Shown here piece by piece: positions 44,335 to 53,996 of a stretch of DNA of 64,000 bases. Location of the stretch: NCBI GenBank assembly GCA_934899185.1, contig CAKXYI010000007.1, positions 1-64,000 on the forward strand. The letters are read 5' to 3'. The notes beneath the pieces are model-generated. The model was not told the DNA's origin. It saw only the letters and a list, made by a program, of their open reading frames with translations, and did no database searches. The stretch comes from an uncultured Lachnospiraceae bacterium (GTDB lineage Bacteria > Bacillota > Clostridia > Lachnospirales > Lachnospiraceae). The translations under genes were made by a program, and so were the position numbers. Within the stretch, counting starts at the first letter, position 1, and each line of letters begins with the position of its first letter.

Positions 44335-44703
44335 ATGAAAGAAAATTTGACAAAGAATCAACTTGTAGAAAAAAGAGAGCGGGAAAAAGCCATGGTTTCG
44401 GATATGATCCGTGTCTACTGTAAAGGAAACCATGTGGCTTATGACAAGAAAAATAAAAGACTTTGCAAAGAGTGTCAGGCATTGGATGATTATGCGAGAA
44501 TGCGCAGTGAAAAATGTCCTTTTATGGAGACAAAGACCTTTTGCTCCAACTGCAAGGTACATTGTTACAAGCACGAGATGCGCCAACGCATCAAGGAAGT
44601 GATGCGCTATAGCGGACCGCGGATGCTTTTTGTGCATCCCATTGCCTGTATTCGTCATCTGGCGGAGACAAGCAATGAGAAAAAGCAAATAGAAACTACA
44701 TAG
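44335..44703 (+). CDS. YgbA-family (nitrous-oxide-stimulated promoter) protein
   Basis: A 122-residue Cys-rich protein. CKECQALDDYARMRSEKCP and TFCSNCKVHCYKHEMRQRIKEVMRYSGPRMLF are the hallmark of the YgbA_NO family, whose E. coli member is induced by nitric oxide and protects under nitrosative stress. Six Cys and several His may bind a metal. Co-transcribed with the CydDC-like exporter, and its last eight bases overlap the convergent transporter gene. Good TAGGAGAA site. Confidence 0.9.
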   Translation: MKENLTKNQLVEKREREKAMVSDMIRVYCKGNHVAYDKKNKRLCKECQALDDYARMRSEKCPFMETKTFCSNCKVHCYKHEMRQRIKEVMRYSGPRMLFVHPIACIRHLAETSNEKKQIETT

Positions 44704-46069
44704 AAATCCATCCAAAAGCGTTAGCAATGGATGATAAGAGGATGATGATGGCAAAGATCGGACAGAGATACTTAATCATAAACTGGAAGATCTTTTTGCG
44801 GCGGAAAGGTTTTTCACCTTCTGTCACTTCATCCTCTATTTTATTGATACCTACAACGCGTGATACGAGCAGGCAGGTAGCTAGTGCTGCGAGAGGCATC
44901 ATGACAGAATTTGTAAGGAAATCAAAGAAATCCAAAAACTGCATACCGATAATGGTAACACCGGCAAGCGGTCCGTATCCAAGGGATGACAGGCTTCCCA
45001 GTAAAACCATAATGATACCTACAATTACAGTAGCTTTTTTTCGTCCCCAGCCGAGTTCGTCCTCAAAGGTAGATACCGCACTTTCGGTCAAGGCAATGGA
45101 GCTTGTTATGGCTGCAAAAAGTACAAGGACAAAGAAGAGAATGCCGATGACGGTGCCGAGTCCCATGCTGTCAAAGACTTTTGGGATGGTGATAAACATA
45201 AGGGATGGTCCCGCCTGCAGTGTATCAGGATCTCCACCGGAAAAGGCAAAGACAGCAGGAATGATCATCAGACCAGCCATAATAGCAATGGCAGTATCAA
45301 AGATTTCCACATTTTTGGTAGAATCTTCAATCGATACATCTTTTTTCATATAAGAACCAAAGGTAACGAGAATGCCCATTGCAATGGAAAGGGAGTAAAA
45401 CATCTGTCCCATAGCCGTCACAACAGTCATCCAGGAGAAGTTTTCCGGGTTTGGAATCAGGAAATACTTCACGCCGGCAAGTGCCCCAGGTCTGGTGACA
45501 GAGTATGCCGTAATTAAAAAAGAAAGTAGCACAAGAATCGGCATCATAATTTTTGATACACGCTCGATGCCGTTACGTACGCCGGCAAAAATGATGCCAA
45601 GGGTAAGCATGGCGAAAATCAAAAAGCATAACTCTGTGGATGCACCATCGGAAATAAAGTTACTAAAATATCCGTCAGCAGCAAGCGCAGAACCATTGCC
45701 TGTGATATAGCCAATGAGGTATTTGATCACCCAGCCACCGATGACGGAATAATATGGAACAATCAGTACCGGAATGATGGCATTGAGCCAGCCACCGGCA
45801 GATAACCATTTGGATTTACCAAAGGTTTTGTAAGCACCAACAGGACTTTTTTTCGTCATACGTCCAAGCGATGTCTCAGCCATAATCATGGTGTAGCCGA
45901 AGGTTAATGCCAGAATAATGTAAATCAGTAAAAAAATACCACCGCCATATTTGGCAGCAAGATATGGAAAACGCCAGATATTTCCCAGACCGACCGATGC
46001 ACCGGCTGCGGATAGTACAAAGCCGATTTTTCCGGAAAAGGAACTGCGTTTTTTGTTCGATTCATGCAT
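44696..46069 (-). CDS. sodium:neurotransmitter symporter (NSS/SNF) family transporter
   Basis: A 457-residue LeuT-fold transporter with about 11-12 membrane helices. The N-terminal GKIGFVLSAAGASVGLGNIWRFPYLAAKYGGG is the NSS signature with the sodium-binding residues; bacterial members carry amino acids. A TTG at 46087 is in frame, but the ATG at 46069 follows GAGGGGG and starts MHESNKKR. Substrate unknown. It converges on ygbA with an eight-base overlap. Confidence 0.9.
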   Translation of the reverse strand: MHESNKKRSSFSGKIGFVLSAAGASVGLGNIWRFPYLAAKYGGGIFLLIYIILALTFGYTMIMAETSLGRMTKKSPVGAYKTFGKSKWLSAGGWLNAIIPVLIVPYYSVIGGWVIKYLIGYITGNGSALAADGYFSNFISDGASTELCFLIFAMLTLGIIFAGVRNGIERVSKIMMPILVLLSFLITAYSVTRPGALAGVKYFLIPNPENFSWMTVVTAMGQMFYSLSIAMGILVTFGSYMKKDVSIEDSTKNVEIFDTAIAIMAGLMIIPAVFAFSGGDPDTLQAGPSLMFITIPKVFDSMGLGTVIGILFFVLVLFAAITSSIALTESAVSTFEDELGWGRKKATVIVGIIMVLLGSLSSLGYGPLAGVTIIGMQFLDFFDFLTNSVMMPLAALATCLLVSRVVGINKIEDEVTEGEKPFRRKKIFQFMIKYLCPIFAIIILLSSIANAFGWISM

Positions 46070-46302
46070 GAAAAAATTCCCCCTCAAGATTATTTCCTAT
46101 AAAATGCATTTGTGCACACATAATGGGAGAAGTTTAGCATAAATACTGAAAATTTGCAATGTCGTGTAGAAAATAAAGGTTGTCCTGCAAGATGAGGAGT
46201 ATTACAATATGGATGTGAGATGATGTCTGCTTGCAGGCAGAAAGGATGAGACTCGCACAAACAGATAGCATATGACGGGATATATTTCCCGAAGGGATGA
46301 AG

Positions 46303-48009
46303 ATGGAGAAACAAGAGACAGTCAAGACCATAGCAGGACATGATGTGAAACGGGTACATGAGAAAATATCAGATTATCTTGTCAGAAGTGAGTATGACTC
46401 TATTTGTGTCATCAATACTAAGACGGGGATGCTTTATGTAGATACAGATGAATTGCATGCAGATTGGGACTGGACAGGTCAGGAGCATGACTACTATGAT
46501 GCGCGTGCGCTTTTGGTAGAGACTTTTTTGGATGATAACGATGGCAAGGGTTTTATGTATTGCTCGGAGATCCCATATATCGTAAAGCAGTTGGAAGAAC
46601 AAAAAGTTTACAGTTTTATGTTCCATTTTAGTACGTCGGAACACAGCCGTTACAAGAAACAATGGAAGTTTTCTTATTTGGATCAGGAAAAAGACTTGAT
46701 CTTAACGACTTTAAAGGATGTGACCAAACTCTTAGAGCAGGATCATCTGACCGGAGAGTTGAACCGTTATGGCTTTATTCGAAAAGCAAGAGCCGTCTTG
46801 CGGGATCCGGCAGTAGAACATGATCTTGCTATTATGTATATCAACATTAAAGGCTTCAAGGCAATCAATGAATTGTTCGGTACGGAGAGCGGAGATCAAG
46901 CTCTGCGTGAGGTTGTGCGTGTCATCCACAGATCTAACCTGCATCCTTATGCTGTGGGACGTATCGAGGCAGATCACTTTGTCTGTCTGGTGGATCCAGC
47001 CAACATCAATTATGAACACTTAAAGCAATTCTTACATCAGACCCTGGTCTTTGACCAGAAATCCTTAGATGTTTATGGCGTTTGCGGTATCTATATGATC
47101 CCGGCGGAGGAACGATTAGACAGCGTCAGCAATATGTGTGACCGTGCCCGCATGGCAAAGGATTATATCGAGGATGAATATGTAAAGCCATATGCCATTT
47201 TTGATCAAAAGATGGGCAGTTCCTATATGGAGAGAAATGATGCACTGCGGGATATCAGCAATGCTCTGGAAAAGCATGAGTTTCAGGTTTATTATCAGCC
47301 GGTCTATGATGCCTTTTCCGGCCAGATCGCATCCGCCGAGGCTCTGGTACGCTGGAAAAAGGCAGATGGAGAAATGGTATCGCCGGGCGTCTTTGTACCT
47401 GCCTTGGAGGACAGCGGACGTATCTCCCAGATGGATCTTTTCGTGGAACGCAGTGTGCTTTCCTTTATGGAGGAACGCTACAAGAAGGGGCAGTTTATTG
47501 TGCCGGTTTCCATGAATATGTCCCAGATGGATTTCTTTGATAAAGATATGATGGCATCGGTACTTTTGGATGTTTCCAATACCGACCTGCCAATGGATTA
47601 TACACGTTTTGAGGTGACGGAGACGGCATACTCGATCGTTGCCAGCAACAACCGCAATGTGCTTTTGGATATGAAGCAGATCGGCGTCAAGTTCTATCTG
47701 GACGACTTTGGCAGCGGCTATTCGTCCTTTAGTACCATCCGTGATTACGATTTTGATATTGTCAAATTAGATATGGGATTTGTGCAAAAGATCGGCACGA
47801 CGGCAAAGGCAAATGCCGTCATTCAAGCCATTATCGACATGGCACATGCCATCGGTTCCAAGGTCGTAGCCGAAGGGGCAGAGACCAAGGAACAGGTAGA
47901 CGCTCTGCGGGAGATGGGATGCGATTACATTCAGGGCTTCTATTTCTCCAAGCCTTTGCCACAGGAAGAATTTGAAGCACTCTTAAATGCCCAGTGCAAG
48001 GAAGACTAG
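46303..48009 (+). CDS. c-di-GMP phosphodiesterase (degenerate GGDEF, intact EAL)
   Basis: A 568-residue cytoplasmic protein: a ~145-residue N-terminal sensor part, a GGDEF domain where the signature is replaced by RIEADHF, and an EAL domain with SAEALVRWKK, FEVTETAYS, LDDFGSGYSSF, KLDMGF and QGFYFSKPL, so hydrolysis of c-di-GMP is likely while synthesis is not. Of two close ATGs, 46303 is better spaced from AAGGG. The 233 bases upstream hold the divergent control region with the NSS gene. Confidence 0.88.
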   Translation: MEKQETVKTIAGHDVKRVHEKISDYLVRSEYDSICVINTKTGMLYVDTDELHADWDWTGQEHDYYDARALLVETFLDDNDGKGFMYCSEIPYIVKQLEEQKVYSFMFHFSTSEHSRYKKQWKFSYLDQEKDLILTTLKDVTKLLEQDHLTGELNRYGFIRKARAVLRDPAVEHDLAIMYINIKGFKAINELFGTESGDQALREVVRVIHRSNLHPYAVGRIEADHFVCLVDPANINYEHLKQFLHQTLVFDQKSLDVYGVCGIYMIPAEERLDSVSNMCDRARMAKDYIEDEYVKPYAIFDQKMGSSYMERNDALRDISNALEKHEFQVYYQPVYDAFSGQIASAEALVRWKKADGEMVSPGVFVPALEDSGRISQMDLFVERSVLSFMEERYKKGQFIVPVSMNMSQMDFFDKDMMASVLLDVSNTDLPMDYTRFEVTETAYSIVASNNRNVLLDMKQIGVKFYLDDFGSGYSSFSTIRDYDFDIVKLDMGFVQKIGTTAKANAVIQAIIDMAHAIGSKVVAEGAETKEQVDALREMGCDYIQGFYFSKPLPQEEFEALLNAQCKED

Positions 48010-49307
48010 ATGTGATACTGGGAAGGGGAGACCCCATATTCCTTTTGAAAAAGATTTGAAAAATAAGATTGCGAACAAAAATGCAGTGCTTCTGCTACCT
48101 GGGTCACATTCATGTGCTCGGTAGTCAGGAGCACTTTTGCTGCCGCTAGTTTTTCTTTTTGGACATACTGGTTGACTGTGATACCCAGTTCCTCCTTAAA
48201 TTTGTGTGATAGATAATAGTCGCTGTAACCGGTAAAGTGTGACAGGTCTTTGATCGTGATCTTGTCGCGGATATGCAGGTTGATGTAATCAATGCAGGCG
48301 CGGATGGGCGCAGAGATATCCTCGTTTTGCTTGGTATCGTGCACACGGGTGATATAGTCGGCAAAGATAGCGTCGTTGATGTAGCGGATATCATTTACAT
48401 TTGCGCAGTTGTCGATGGCGAGGGTGTAGGTGTCCATCAAAGAATAAGAGATGGAGGCGGACAGACCGCCCCGGATGGCTGCGCGGCTGCAGAGGGTTAA
48501 AAGCGAGATGGATCCGTACTTGCAGCGTTGCAGGTCATTTTCCAACCGGATCTTGATCCCATTGGAAAATTTCCCGCCTTCTTTGATCAGGTCTAAAAGC
48601 CCCATATTTCCCTGCTCGACTGCGGCGACCAGTTGCTGCTCAAAACCGGAAACCCCGGCATGGTCGCGGGACATATCTTCGTTTAATTTATAAGACGTCT
48701 GCTGCAAGTGGTGGATGGAGGCATCATTGCCCTTATAATCTTCTAAGGCTTGCATAAATGCCTTGGTCGCTATGTTAGTCTCCGGGACAGTAGGCGTCTT
48801 TTTGGTATGGTAAAAGTTCTTGCGCCGGATGGCAGGAAAATACAGACATTCGTCGCAGATGGCATTGTGAAGCATGAGCAGGTATTGTTCAAAGATATTA
48901 ATGGGGATGATAGGATAGTCCTTGAACTGCTCGTACATATATTTACGGCCAGACACGGAGAGATCATGGATCGCCAGATCATCCAGCAGGCGCTTCAGAG
49001 ACCGGTCATTGGCAAAGGTCGGTCCCAGTAAAAGGACGCGGTCGGTTCTTTTATCCTTTTTGGAAAAAATGCAGCCTATGATAATGCCAAGGTCGTCTGA
49101 AAATTCATAGGGAAGACAGCCATCTTCTTTGGCATATGCGATCAGAAAATCTTTCATACCGTTTAAAGAGATGAGCCGGTCCATAAACTCTGCCTGCCCG
49201 TCATGATCCGAAAGCAGTTCCATGGCAGGGGAATACTCCCAGAACTGCAGGGGATAGCAGGTGGATAAGATTTTTTTCGTCATCTCATAAGTCTCTTTGG
49301 AAAACAT
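48006..49307 (-). CDS. AraC-family transcriptional regulator
   Basis: A 433-residue regulator. The C-terminal ~100 residues are an AraC double helix-turn-helix (ITIKDLSHFTGYSDYYLSHKFKEELG and VTQVAEALHFCSQSYFSNLFQKEYGVSPSQY). The long N-terminal part has no recognisable domain. It is divergent from the GPH symporter across 187 bases and probably controls it in response to a sugar. The end overlaps the EAL gene by four bases. Confidence 0.88.
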   Translation of the reverse strand: MFSKETYEMTKKILSTCYPLQFWEYSPAMELLSDHDGQAEFMDRLISLNGMKDFLIAYAKEDGCLPYEFSDDLGIIIGCIFSKKDKRTDRVLLLGPTFANDRSLKRLLDDLAIHDLSVSGRKYMYEQFKDYPIIPINIFEQYLLMLHNAICDECLYFPAIRRKNFYHTKKTPTVPETNIATKAFMQALEDYKGNDASIHHLQQTSYKLNEDMSRDHAGVSGFEQQLVAAVEQGNMGLLDLIKEGGKFSNGIKIRLENDLQRCKYGSISLLTLCSRAAIRGGLSASISYSLMDTYTLAIDNCANVNDIRYINDAIFADYITRVHDTKQNEDISAPIRACIDYINLHIRDKITIKDLSHFTGYSDYYLSHKFKEELGITVNQYVQKEKLAAAKVLLTTEHMNVTQVAEALHFCSQSYFSNLFQKEYGVSPSQYHI

Positions 49308-49494
49308 GATGGCATACTCCTTCTTTTCATTTTCTTATATCCAGTATAATGCAAAATTATTAAATTTCTATAGAAAATCACGAAAAAAGTAATATAAACA
49401 TGAATTTATGTATGATACTTTGCGACATCTCGTGCTAATGTATAGTTAAACGAAGGGGAACAAGAGTGTTCTACGAGAAAGAGGAGGGCTTATT

Positions 49495-51000
49495 ATGAGC
49501 AAAGCAGTAAGTGCTACCGGTACAAAATACCGTAGTGCCAAGACCTGGGAAATGATCATGGCACCGGCTTGTGCGGGTAACAACATTTGTATGTACATGT
49601 GTATGGTTTATGCCAGTTACGCAGGAAGTGAGGGCTATGGTATCGCAACGGCGGTTGTCGGGGTCATCATTACCTTATCCAGAATTTTAGATGCCGTGAC
49701 CGATACGGCGATCGCCTATGTATTTGAAAAATTCCCAACCAAGTATGGTAAGTGTCGACCATTCTTATTGATCGGCTGGATCATTGAGGCCGGTGCTGTC
49801 TATTTAATGTATGGTGCAGGTGCCAACCACTTTAAGGGCGTGGCTGGACTTGTTATGTTTATCCTGATCTACATTATCTATATCATCGGTTACACGGTAA
49901 ACAACGTAGCCGGATCTGTTATGGCATCCGTTCTTACCAACGATCCAAAGCAGCGTCCAATGTTCAACTTTGTATCTACCGCATTTTCTTACGGTGTACC
50001 GATCCTTTTGAGCAATGTTGTTACTTTCAACATTTTGCCAAAGTATGACAACCAGTACAATATGCCGATGTTAAAGGAAATGACCTTATTCTACATTGCA
50101 GTTTCTCTTGTCTGCTGTATCATTTCTATGATCGGTATTGCAAGAGCAGATAATGACGAGGTCTGGAAAGAAGCAAATGCCAAGATCGGCGGCAAGCAGG
50201 AAAAGGTCGGACTCAAGCAGATGTGGGAAGTCCTTTCCAAGAACAAGGATGTGCAGCGTTACATCGTTACCTGTGCAACCGATAAATTCGCACAGACCAC
50301 AGCAACCCAGTCCGTTATCATGAACTTACTTTCCGGTGTATTGATCGGATCTTATGCAGCAACTCAGGTGGCAAATAACTATGCTTCTGTCATTGGTCTG
50401 ATCTTTGCCTTTGGTGGTGGTATCGTCATTGGAAAGATCGGAGCCAAGAAAGGAACCGTATGGTTCTCATGGTTCTCCATTGCAATATCTGTGATCCAGT
50501 TGGTCGTATGTATCATCTTGGGACCAAGCGGTATGCGTGAGATCGGAACTACAGGTTCTTGGGCATTTATGCTTTGGGTAGCATGTACGGTTGGTATGAC
50601 CGCAGGCAGAATGCTCCTTTCAGTGGCAGCAGGTACCATGCGTGCAGATGTTACAGATGCAGAGGAACATCGTTCCGGCAACTTTATGCCATCTGTTATC
50701 GCAGGTGTTTACTCTCTCTTTGATAAGGGTATGTCATCTATCTGTGCTATGATCGCAACTGCAGCCATCTCTCTGATCGGTTATGTAAATACCGTACCAC
50801 AGATGGGCGACAAGGTTACCAGCGGTGTATTCTGGATGGCACTTGGACTTTCCTTTGTACTTCCGATCATCGGCTTCCTTTGCAATATCCTTGCCATGAA
50901 GAACTACACCTTGGATGTAGAAACATTGGCACAGGTACAGGCTGATAACCAGGCAAAGCGTGATGCAGCAGCAGAACAGTTACATCAGGCAGAGGCTTAA
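49495..51000 (+). CDS. GPH-family sugar:cation symporter
   Basis: A 501-residue transporter with 12 membrane segments. SRILDAVTDTAIAYVFEKFPTKYGKCRPF is the conserved D..TD...T.GK.RP signature of glycoside-pentoside-hexuronide symporters. The charged C-terminal tail is rich in Ala and Gln. Together with the AraC gene it looks like a sugar-uptake unit; the nearby GH79 and GH2 enzymes are far off and no link is shown. Ribosome site GAGGAGG is strong; a likely -10 TATAGT lies at 49441. Confidence 0.9.
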   Translation: MSKAVSATGTKYRSAKTWEMIMAPACAGNNICMYMCMVYASYAGSEGYGIATAVVGVIITLSRILDAVTDTAIAYVFEKFPTKYGKCRPFLLIGWIIEAGAVYLMYGAGANHFKGVAGLVMFILIYIIYIIGYTVNNVAGSVMASVLTNDPKQRPMFNFVSTAFSYGVPILLSNVVTFNILPKYDNQYNMPMLKEMTLFYIAVSLVCCIISMIGIARADNDEVWKEANAKIGGKQEKVGLKQMWEVLSKNKDVQRYIVTCATDKFAQTTATQSVIMNLLSGVLIGSYAATQVANNYASVIGLIFAFGGGIVIGKIGAKKGTVWFSWFSIAISVIQLVVCIILGPSGMREIGTTGSWAFMLWVACTVGMTAGRMLLSVAAGTMRADVTDAEEHRSGNFMPSVIAGVYSLFDKGMSSICAMIATAAISLIGYVNTVPQMGDKVTSGVFWMALGLSFVLPIIGFLCNILAMKNYTLDVETLAQVQADNQAKRDAAAEQLHQAEA

Positions 51001-51023
51001 TTGCTGAATTACATAAACAAATC

Positions 51024-51060
51024 ACAGAGGTCAGCATGGGCGCTGACCTCTGTTTTTTTA
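51024..51060 (+). terminator. terminator of the symporter gene
   Basis: ACAGAGGTCAGC (51024-51035) pairs perfectly with GCTGACCTCTGT (51042-51053), loop ATGGGC, then seven T. Confidence 0.93.
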
Positions 51061-51147
51061 TCTTGGCTTGTGTTATACTCGGGCTTGAACGTTTGAAAAA
51101 GTATCTAAAAAAGCCAATGTGGTATAAATAAAAGGAGAGAAGAAATC

Positions 51148-51849
51148 ATGGAAGAGGCAAGCATGCAGATCATCGGACATGTGCATACGGATTTCCCGAC
51201 CAAGTTTGGATTGCCCAGACAGAGCGGGCTGGTAGAGGAACTGGTCGGGCGCATCGAATTGGAACCGGAATTTCGCCGCGCCGAAGCCTTCCGTGGCATT
51301 GAGGAATTTTCCCATCTTTGGATTCTCTGGCAGTTTTCTCTCAGTCAGAAAGAGCATTGGTCGGCAACGGTCAAACCGCCTCGCCTGGGCGGGAAAAAGC
51401 GTATGGGAGTCTTTGCTACGCGCTCACCCTTTCGCCCCAATCCCATTGGGCTGTCCTGTGTTAAGTTATTAGGCATCGACTACGATTGTGACAAGGCGCC
51501 GGTACTTTATGTGGCAGGAGTAGATATGGTGGACGGCACGCCCATCTATGATATCAAGCCTTATCTGCCTTATGCGGATGCAAGAGCGGATGCCAAAGGT
51601 GGATTTGCCGATGCGGTCTTTTCTCATGCACTGGAGGTGGACTTTCCACAGGAATTGCTGGATAAACTTCCAAAAGAAAAGCAAAAGGCGGCGATCGCCT
51701 TTTTGAAGCAGGATCCCAGACCGCCTTATCACAATCATGCCGATCAGATCTATAAGATCGCCTTCGACCGCTGGGACATCCACTTTACCGTGGAGGGGGA
51801 CAGAGCCGGTGTTTGCGCTGTGCATACCATCCAGGACGCAGAAAGGTGA
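51148..51849 (+). CDS. trmO: tRNA t6A37 methyltransferase TrmO
   Basis: A 233-residue enzyme that methylates N6 of t6A at tRNA position 37 with SAM. The TrmO beta-barrel motifs are FPTKFGLPRQSGLVEE, FSHLWILWQFS, KKRMGVFATRSPFRPNPIGLS and VDGTPIYDIKPYLPYAD. The C-terminal extension (DPRPPYHNHADQIYKIAFD) is usual. An alternative start is the ATG at 51163, but the first has AAAGGAG upstream. Confidence 0.93.
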   Translation: MEEASMQIIGHVHTDFPTKFGLPRQSGLVEELVGRIELEPEFRRAEAFRGIEEFSHLWILWQFSLSQKEHWSATVKPPRLGGKKRMGVFATRSPFRPNPIGLSCVKLLGIDYDCDKAPVLYVAGVDMVDGTPIYDIKPYLPYADARADAKGGFADAVFSHALEVDFPQELLDKLPKEKQKAAIAFLKQDPRPPYHNHADQIYKIAFDRWDIHFTVEGDRAGVCAVHTIQDAER

Positions 51850-51869
51850 AAAAGGAGAAAGAATATAAG

Positions 51870-53261
51870 ATGACACAGTCGAATACAGACAATCGCATAA
51901 AATTTGGCTTGGATAAGGCAGTCCTTGGTATGCTGCTTACTCTGGCATGGCCTACGATCTTAGAAAACCTTTTAGAGACCATCTTACAATATGTAGATAC
52001 TGCCATGGTAGGACATCTGGGTGCGCAGGCAACGGCAACGGTCTCCCTGACTTCTACCTATACATGGTTGATCCAGAGCGTGATAGGCGCATTTGGTGTG
52101 GGCTTTCTTTCCTATATTGCAAGGGCAGTGGGAGAAAAAGATCAAAGTAAGATCCGCAAGGCATCCAGACTTGCCATGATCGTAGCACTGCTTGTCGGGG
52201 GCATCCTTATGGTTGTCACTCTTTGGATGGCACCTCATGTGCCGGTCTGGATGGGGGCAGAAAAGGCGATCCATGCAGATGCAACACGCTATTTTATCTT
52301 TATCAACCTGCCTATGATCTTTCGTGCAGCGACAATTATCTTTGGTTCTGCCATCCGGGCGACGGGCGATACCAAGACACCTATGATCGTCAACGTCTGG
52401 GTCAATGTAATCAATATCGGGCTCAACTATGTCTTTATCTATCTTTTGGGACAGGGGGCTGTGGGAGCCGGTAAGGCGACCATGGTATCTTATACGATCG
52501 GAGGTCTTTTGATGACGGTTGTATTCCTGCGCAATCCCAGACTGGATGTACTGGGGAAAGGATCAGTCATTGTGCAGGGCAAAGGAACGCAAGACGATTT
52601 GTCTGTTACGACCAGACAAGTCCTTATGGCTGTCCTTGCCATCAGCCTCCCGGTTGTCATGACCCGTCTGGCATCCTGCTTGGGACATGTGGTCTTTACC
52701 AGTTTTGTATCCTCTATGGATACGATCACCTATGCGGCACACGCCATTGCCATCACGGCGGAGGAGATCTTTTATATTCCGGGCTATGGCATGATGGCGG
52801 CGACTTCCACTTTGATCGGGCATGCCATCGGTGAGAAAAATAAGCAGAAGGAAAAGGATGTCAAGATCGTTTCCGTTGCTCTGATCTTTGGACTCATGTG
52901 CATCACTGGTATCCTGCTCTTTGTCGGTGCCCATGGCATGATGTGCATTTTTACCAAAGATCCGCGGGTGATCGCCATCGGTACACGCTTGCTGCGGATG
53001 GTAGCCTTTACGGAACCGGTCTTTGGCACCTCGGCAGTCATGGAAGGTATTTACAATGGTATGGGACGCACCCGCTATCCCCTGGTGGTGGAACTCATCA
53101 GTATGTGGGGCGTGCGCGTGGTCGGCACTTATCTTTGCGTGCGTGTCTTCGGACTGGGAATCACGGCGGTCTGGATTATGATGATCTGCAACAATATCTT
53201 AAAAGCTGTCCTGCTTGCCTTAGGCTTGCTTGCCATGGGACGAAAAAATGCACAAAAATAG
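51870..53261 (+). CDS. MATE-family multidrug efflux transporter
   Basis: A 463-residue transporter with 12 membrane helices of the NorM/DinF kind: MLLTLAWPTILENLLETILQYVDTAMVGHLG, SFVSSMDTITYAAHAIAI and PGYGMMAATSTLIGHAIGE. Cation-coupled export of drugs or metabolites; substrate unknown. Frame extends upstream, but ATG 51870 after AAAGGAGAAAG is preferred. It starts 20 bases after trmO. Confidence 0.9.
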   Translation: MTQSNTDNRIKFGLDKAVLGMLLTLAWPTILENLLETILQYVDTAMVGHLGAQATATVSLTSTYTWLIQSVIGAFGVGFLSYIARAVGEKDQSKIRKASRLAMIVALLVGGILMVVTLWMAPHVPVWMGAEKAIHADATRYFIFINLPMIFRAATIIFGSAIRATGDTKTPMIVNVWVNVINIGLNYVFIYLLGQGAVGAGKATMVSYTIGGLLMTVVFLRNPRLDVLGKGSVIVQGKGTQDDLSVTTRQVLMAVLAISLPVVMTRLASCLGHVVFTSFVSSMDTITYAAHAIAITAEEIFYIPGYGMMAATSTLIGHAIGEKNKQKEKDVKIVSVALIFGLMCITGILLFVGAHGMMCIFTKDPRVIAIGTRLLRMVAFTEPVFGTSAVMEGIYNGMGRTRYPLVVELISMWGVRVVGTYLCVRVFGLGITAVWIMMICNNILKAVLLALGLLAMGRKNAQK

Positions 53262-53364
53262 ATTTTAGGGTTTATTTTGCAAATATTTCTCCGATATAGA
53301 AGATAAGAAACGAAACGTTGAAAAGGATTTCGACATTGTATGAATGATCAAGGAGGACAAGATT

Positions 53365-53988
53365 ATGAGTATGAATCCGGTAGGAACTACTACGACCGAT
53401 AGCGTTTACAATCGCTACGGAAAGACTTCTTCTGCCAAGACTTCCAAAGAGGCTGAAAAAACAAGTGCCACTGAGGAAAAAGAGGCGGTTTATGAGAAGG
53501 GAACAACAGAAAAGAAAGCAACTTATTCCATCAACAAGATGAGTTCATCCGATCGTGCAGCACTGGTGCAGCAGTTGAAGCAGGATCAGGAGAACAGGCA
53601 GCAGAGTTTGATCTCACTGGTACAGGATATGATGAACGGACAGGCAAAGTCCTACAGTCAGGCAACCGGTGATGATTCTATCTGGAAGTTCTTAGCCAGC
53701 GGCAACTTTACTGTGGATGCAGCAACCAAGGCACAGGCGCAGGCTGATATCGCAGATGACGGATACTGGGGTGTTTCCCAGACCTCACAGCGTTTGTTTG
53801 ATTTTGCAAGTGCACTTGCAGGAGATGATGTAGAAAAGATGCAGAAGATGCAGGAAGCCATGCAAAAAGGTTTCAAGCAGGCGACAGCGGCATGGGGCAA
53901 ATCGCTTCCAAGCATCAGCCAGCAGACTATGGATGCAGCCAACAAATTGTTTGATGATTATTACAAATCCAAAGGCGTAGAAGCCTAG
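53365..53988 (+). CDS. Lachnospiraceae-type protein of unknown function
   Basis: A 207-residue protein with no signal peptide or membrane segment. The first ~60 residues are low-complexity (Ser, Thr, Lys, Glu) and likely disordered; the rest is alpha-helical with SDRAALVQQLKQDQENRQQSL, DGYWGVSQTSQRLFDFASALAGDD and a terminal LFDDYYKSKG. I do not recognise it; short disordered starts like this are seen in DUF5610- and flagellin-regulation-type proteins, but no flagellar gene is near. Start 53365 follows AAGGAGG. Confidence 0.6.
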   Translation: MSMNPVGTTTTDSVYNRYGKTSSAKTSKEAEKTSATEEKEAVYEKGTTEKKATYSINKMSSSDRAALVQQLKQDQENRQQSLISLVQDMMNGQAKSYSQATGDDSIWKFLASGNFTVDAATKAQAQADIADDGYWGVSQTSQRLFDFASALAGDDVEKMQKMQEAMQKGFKQATAAWGKSLPSISQQTMDAANKLFDDYYKSKGVEA

Positions 53989-53996
53989 AAATACGA

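Noticed and set aside
44727..45353. 208-residue plus-strand frame
   Set aside because: Complement of the NSS transporter; long only because of codon use.
46088..46302. c-di-GMP riboswitch before the EAL gene
   Set aside because: None of the conserved riboswitch core segments could be found.
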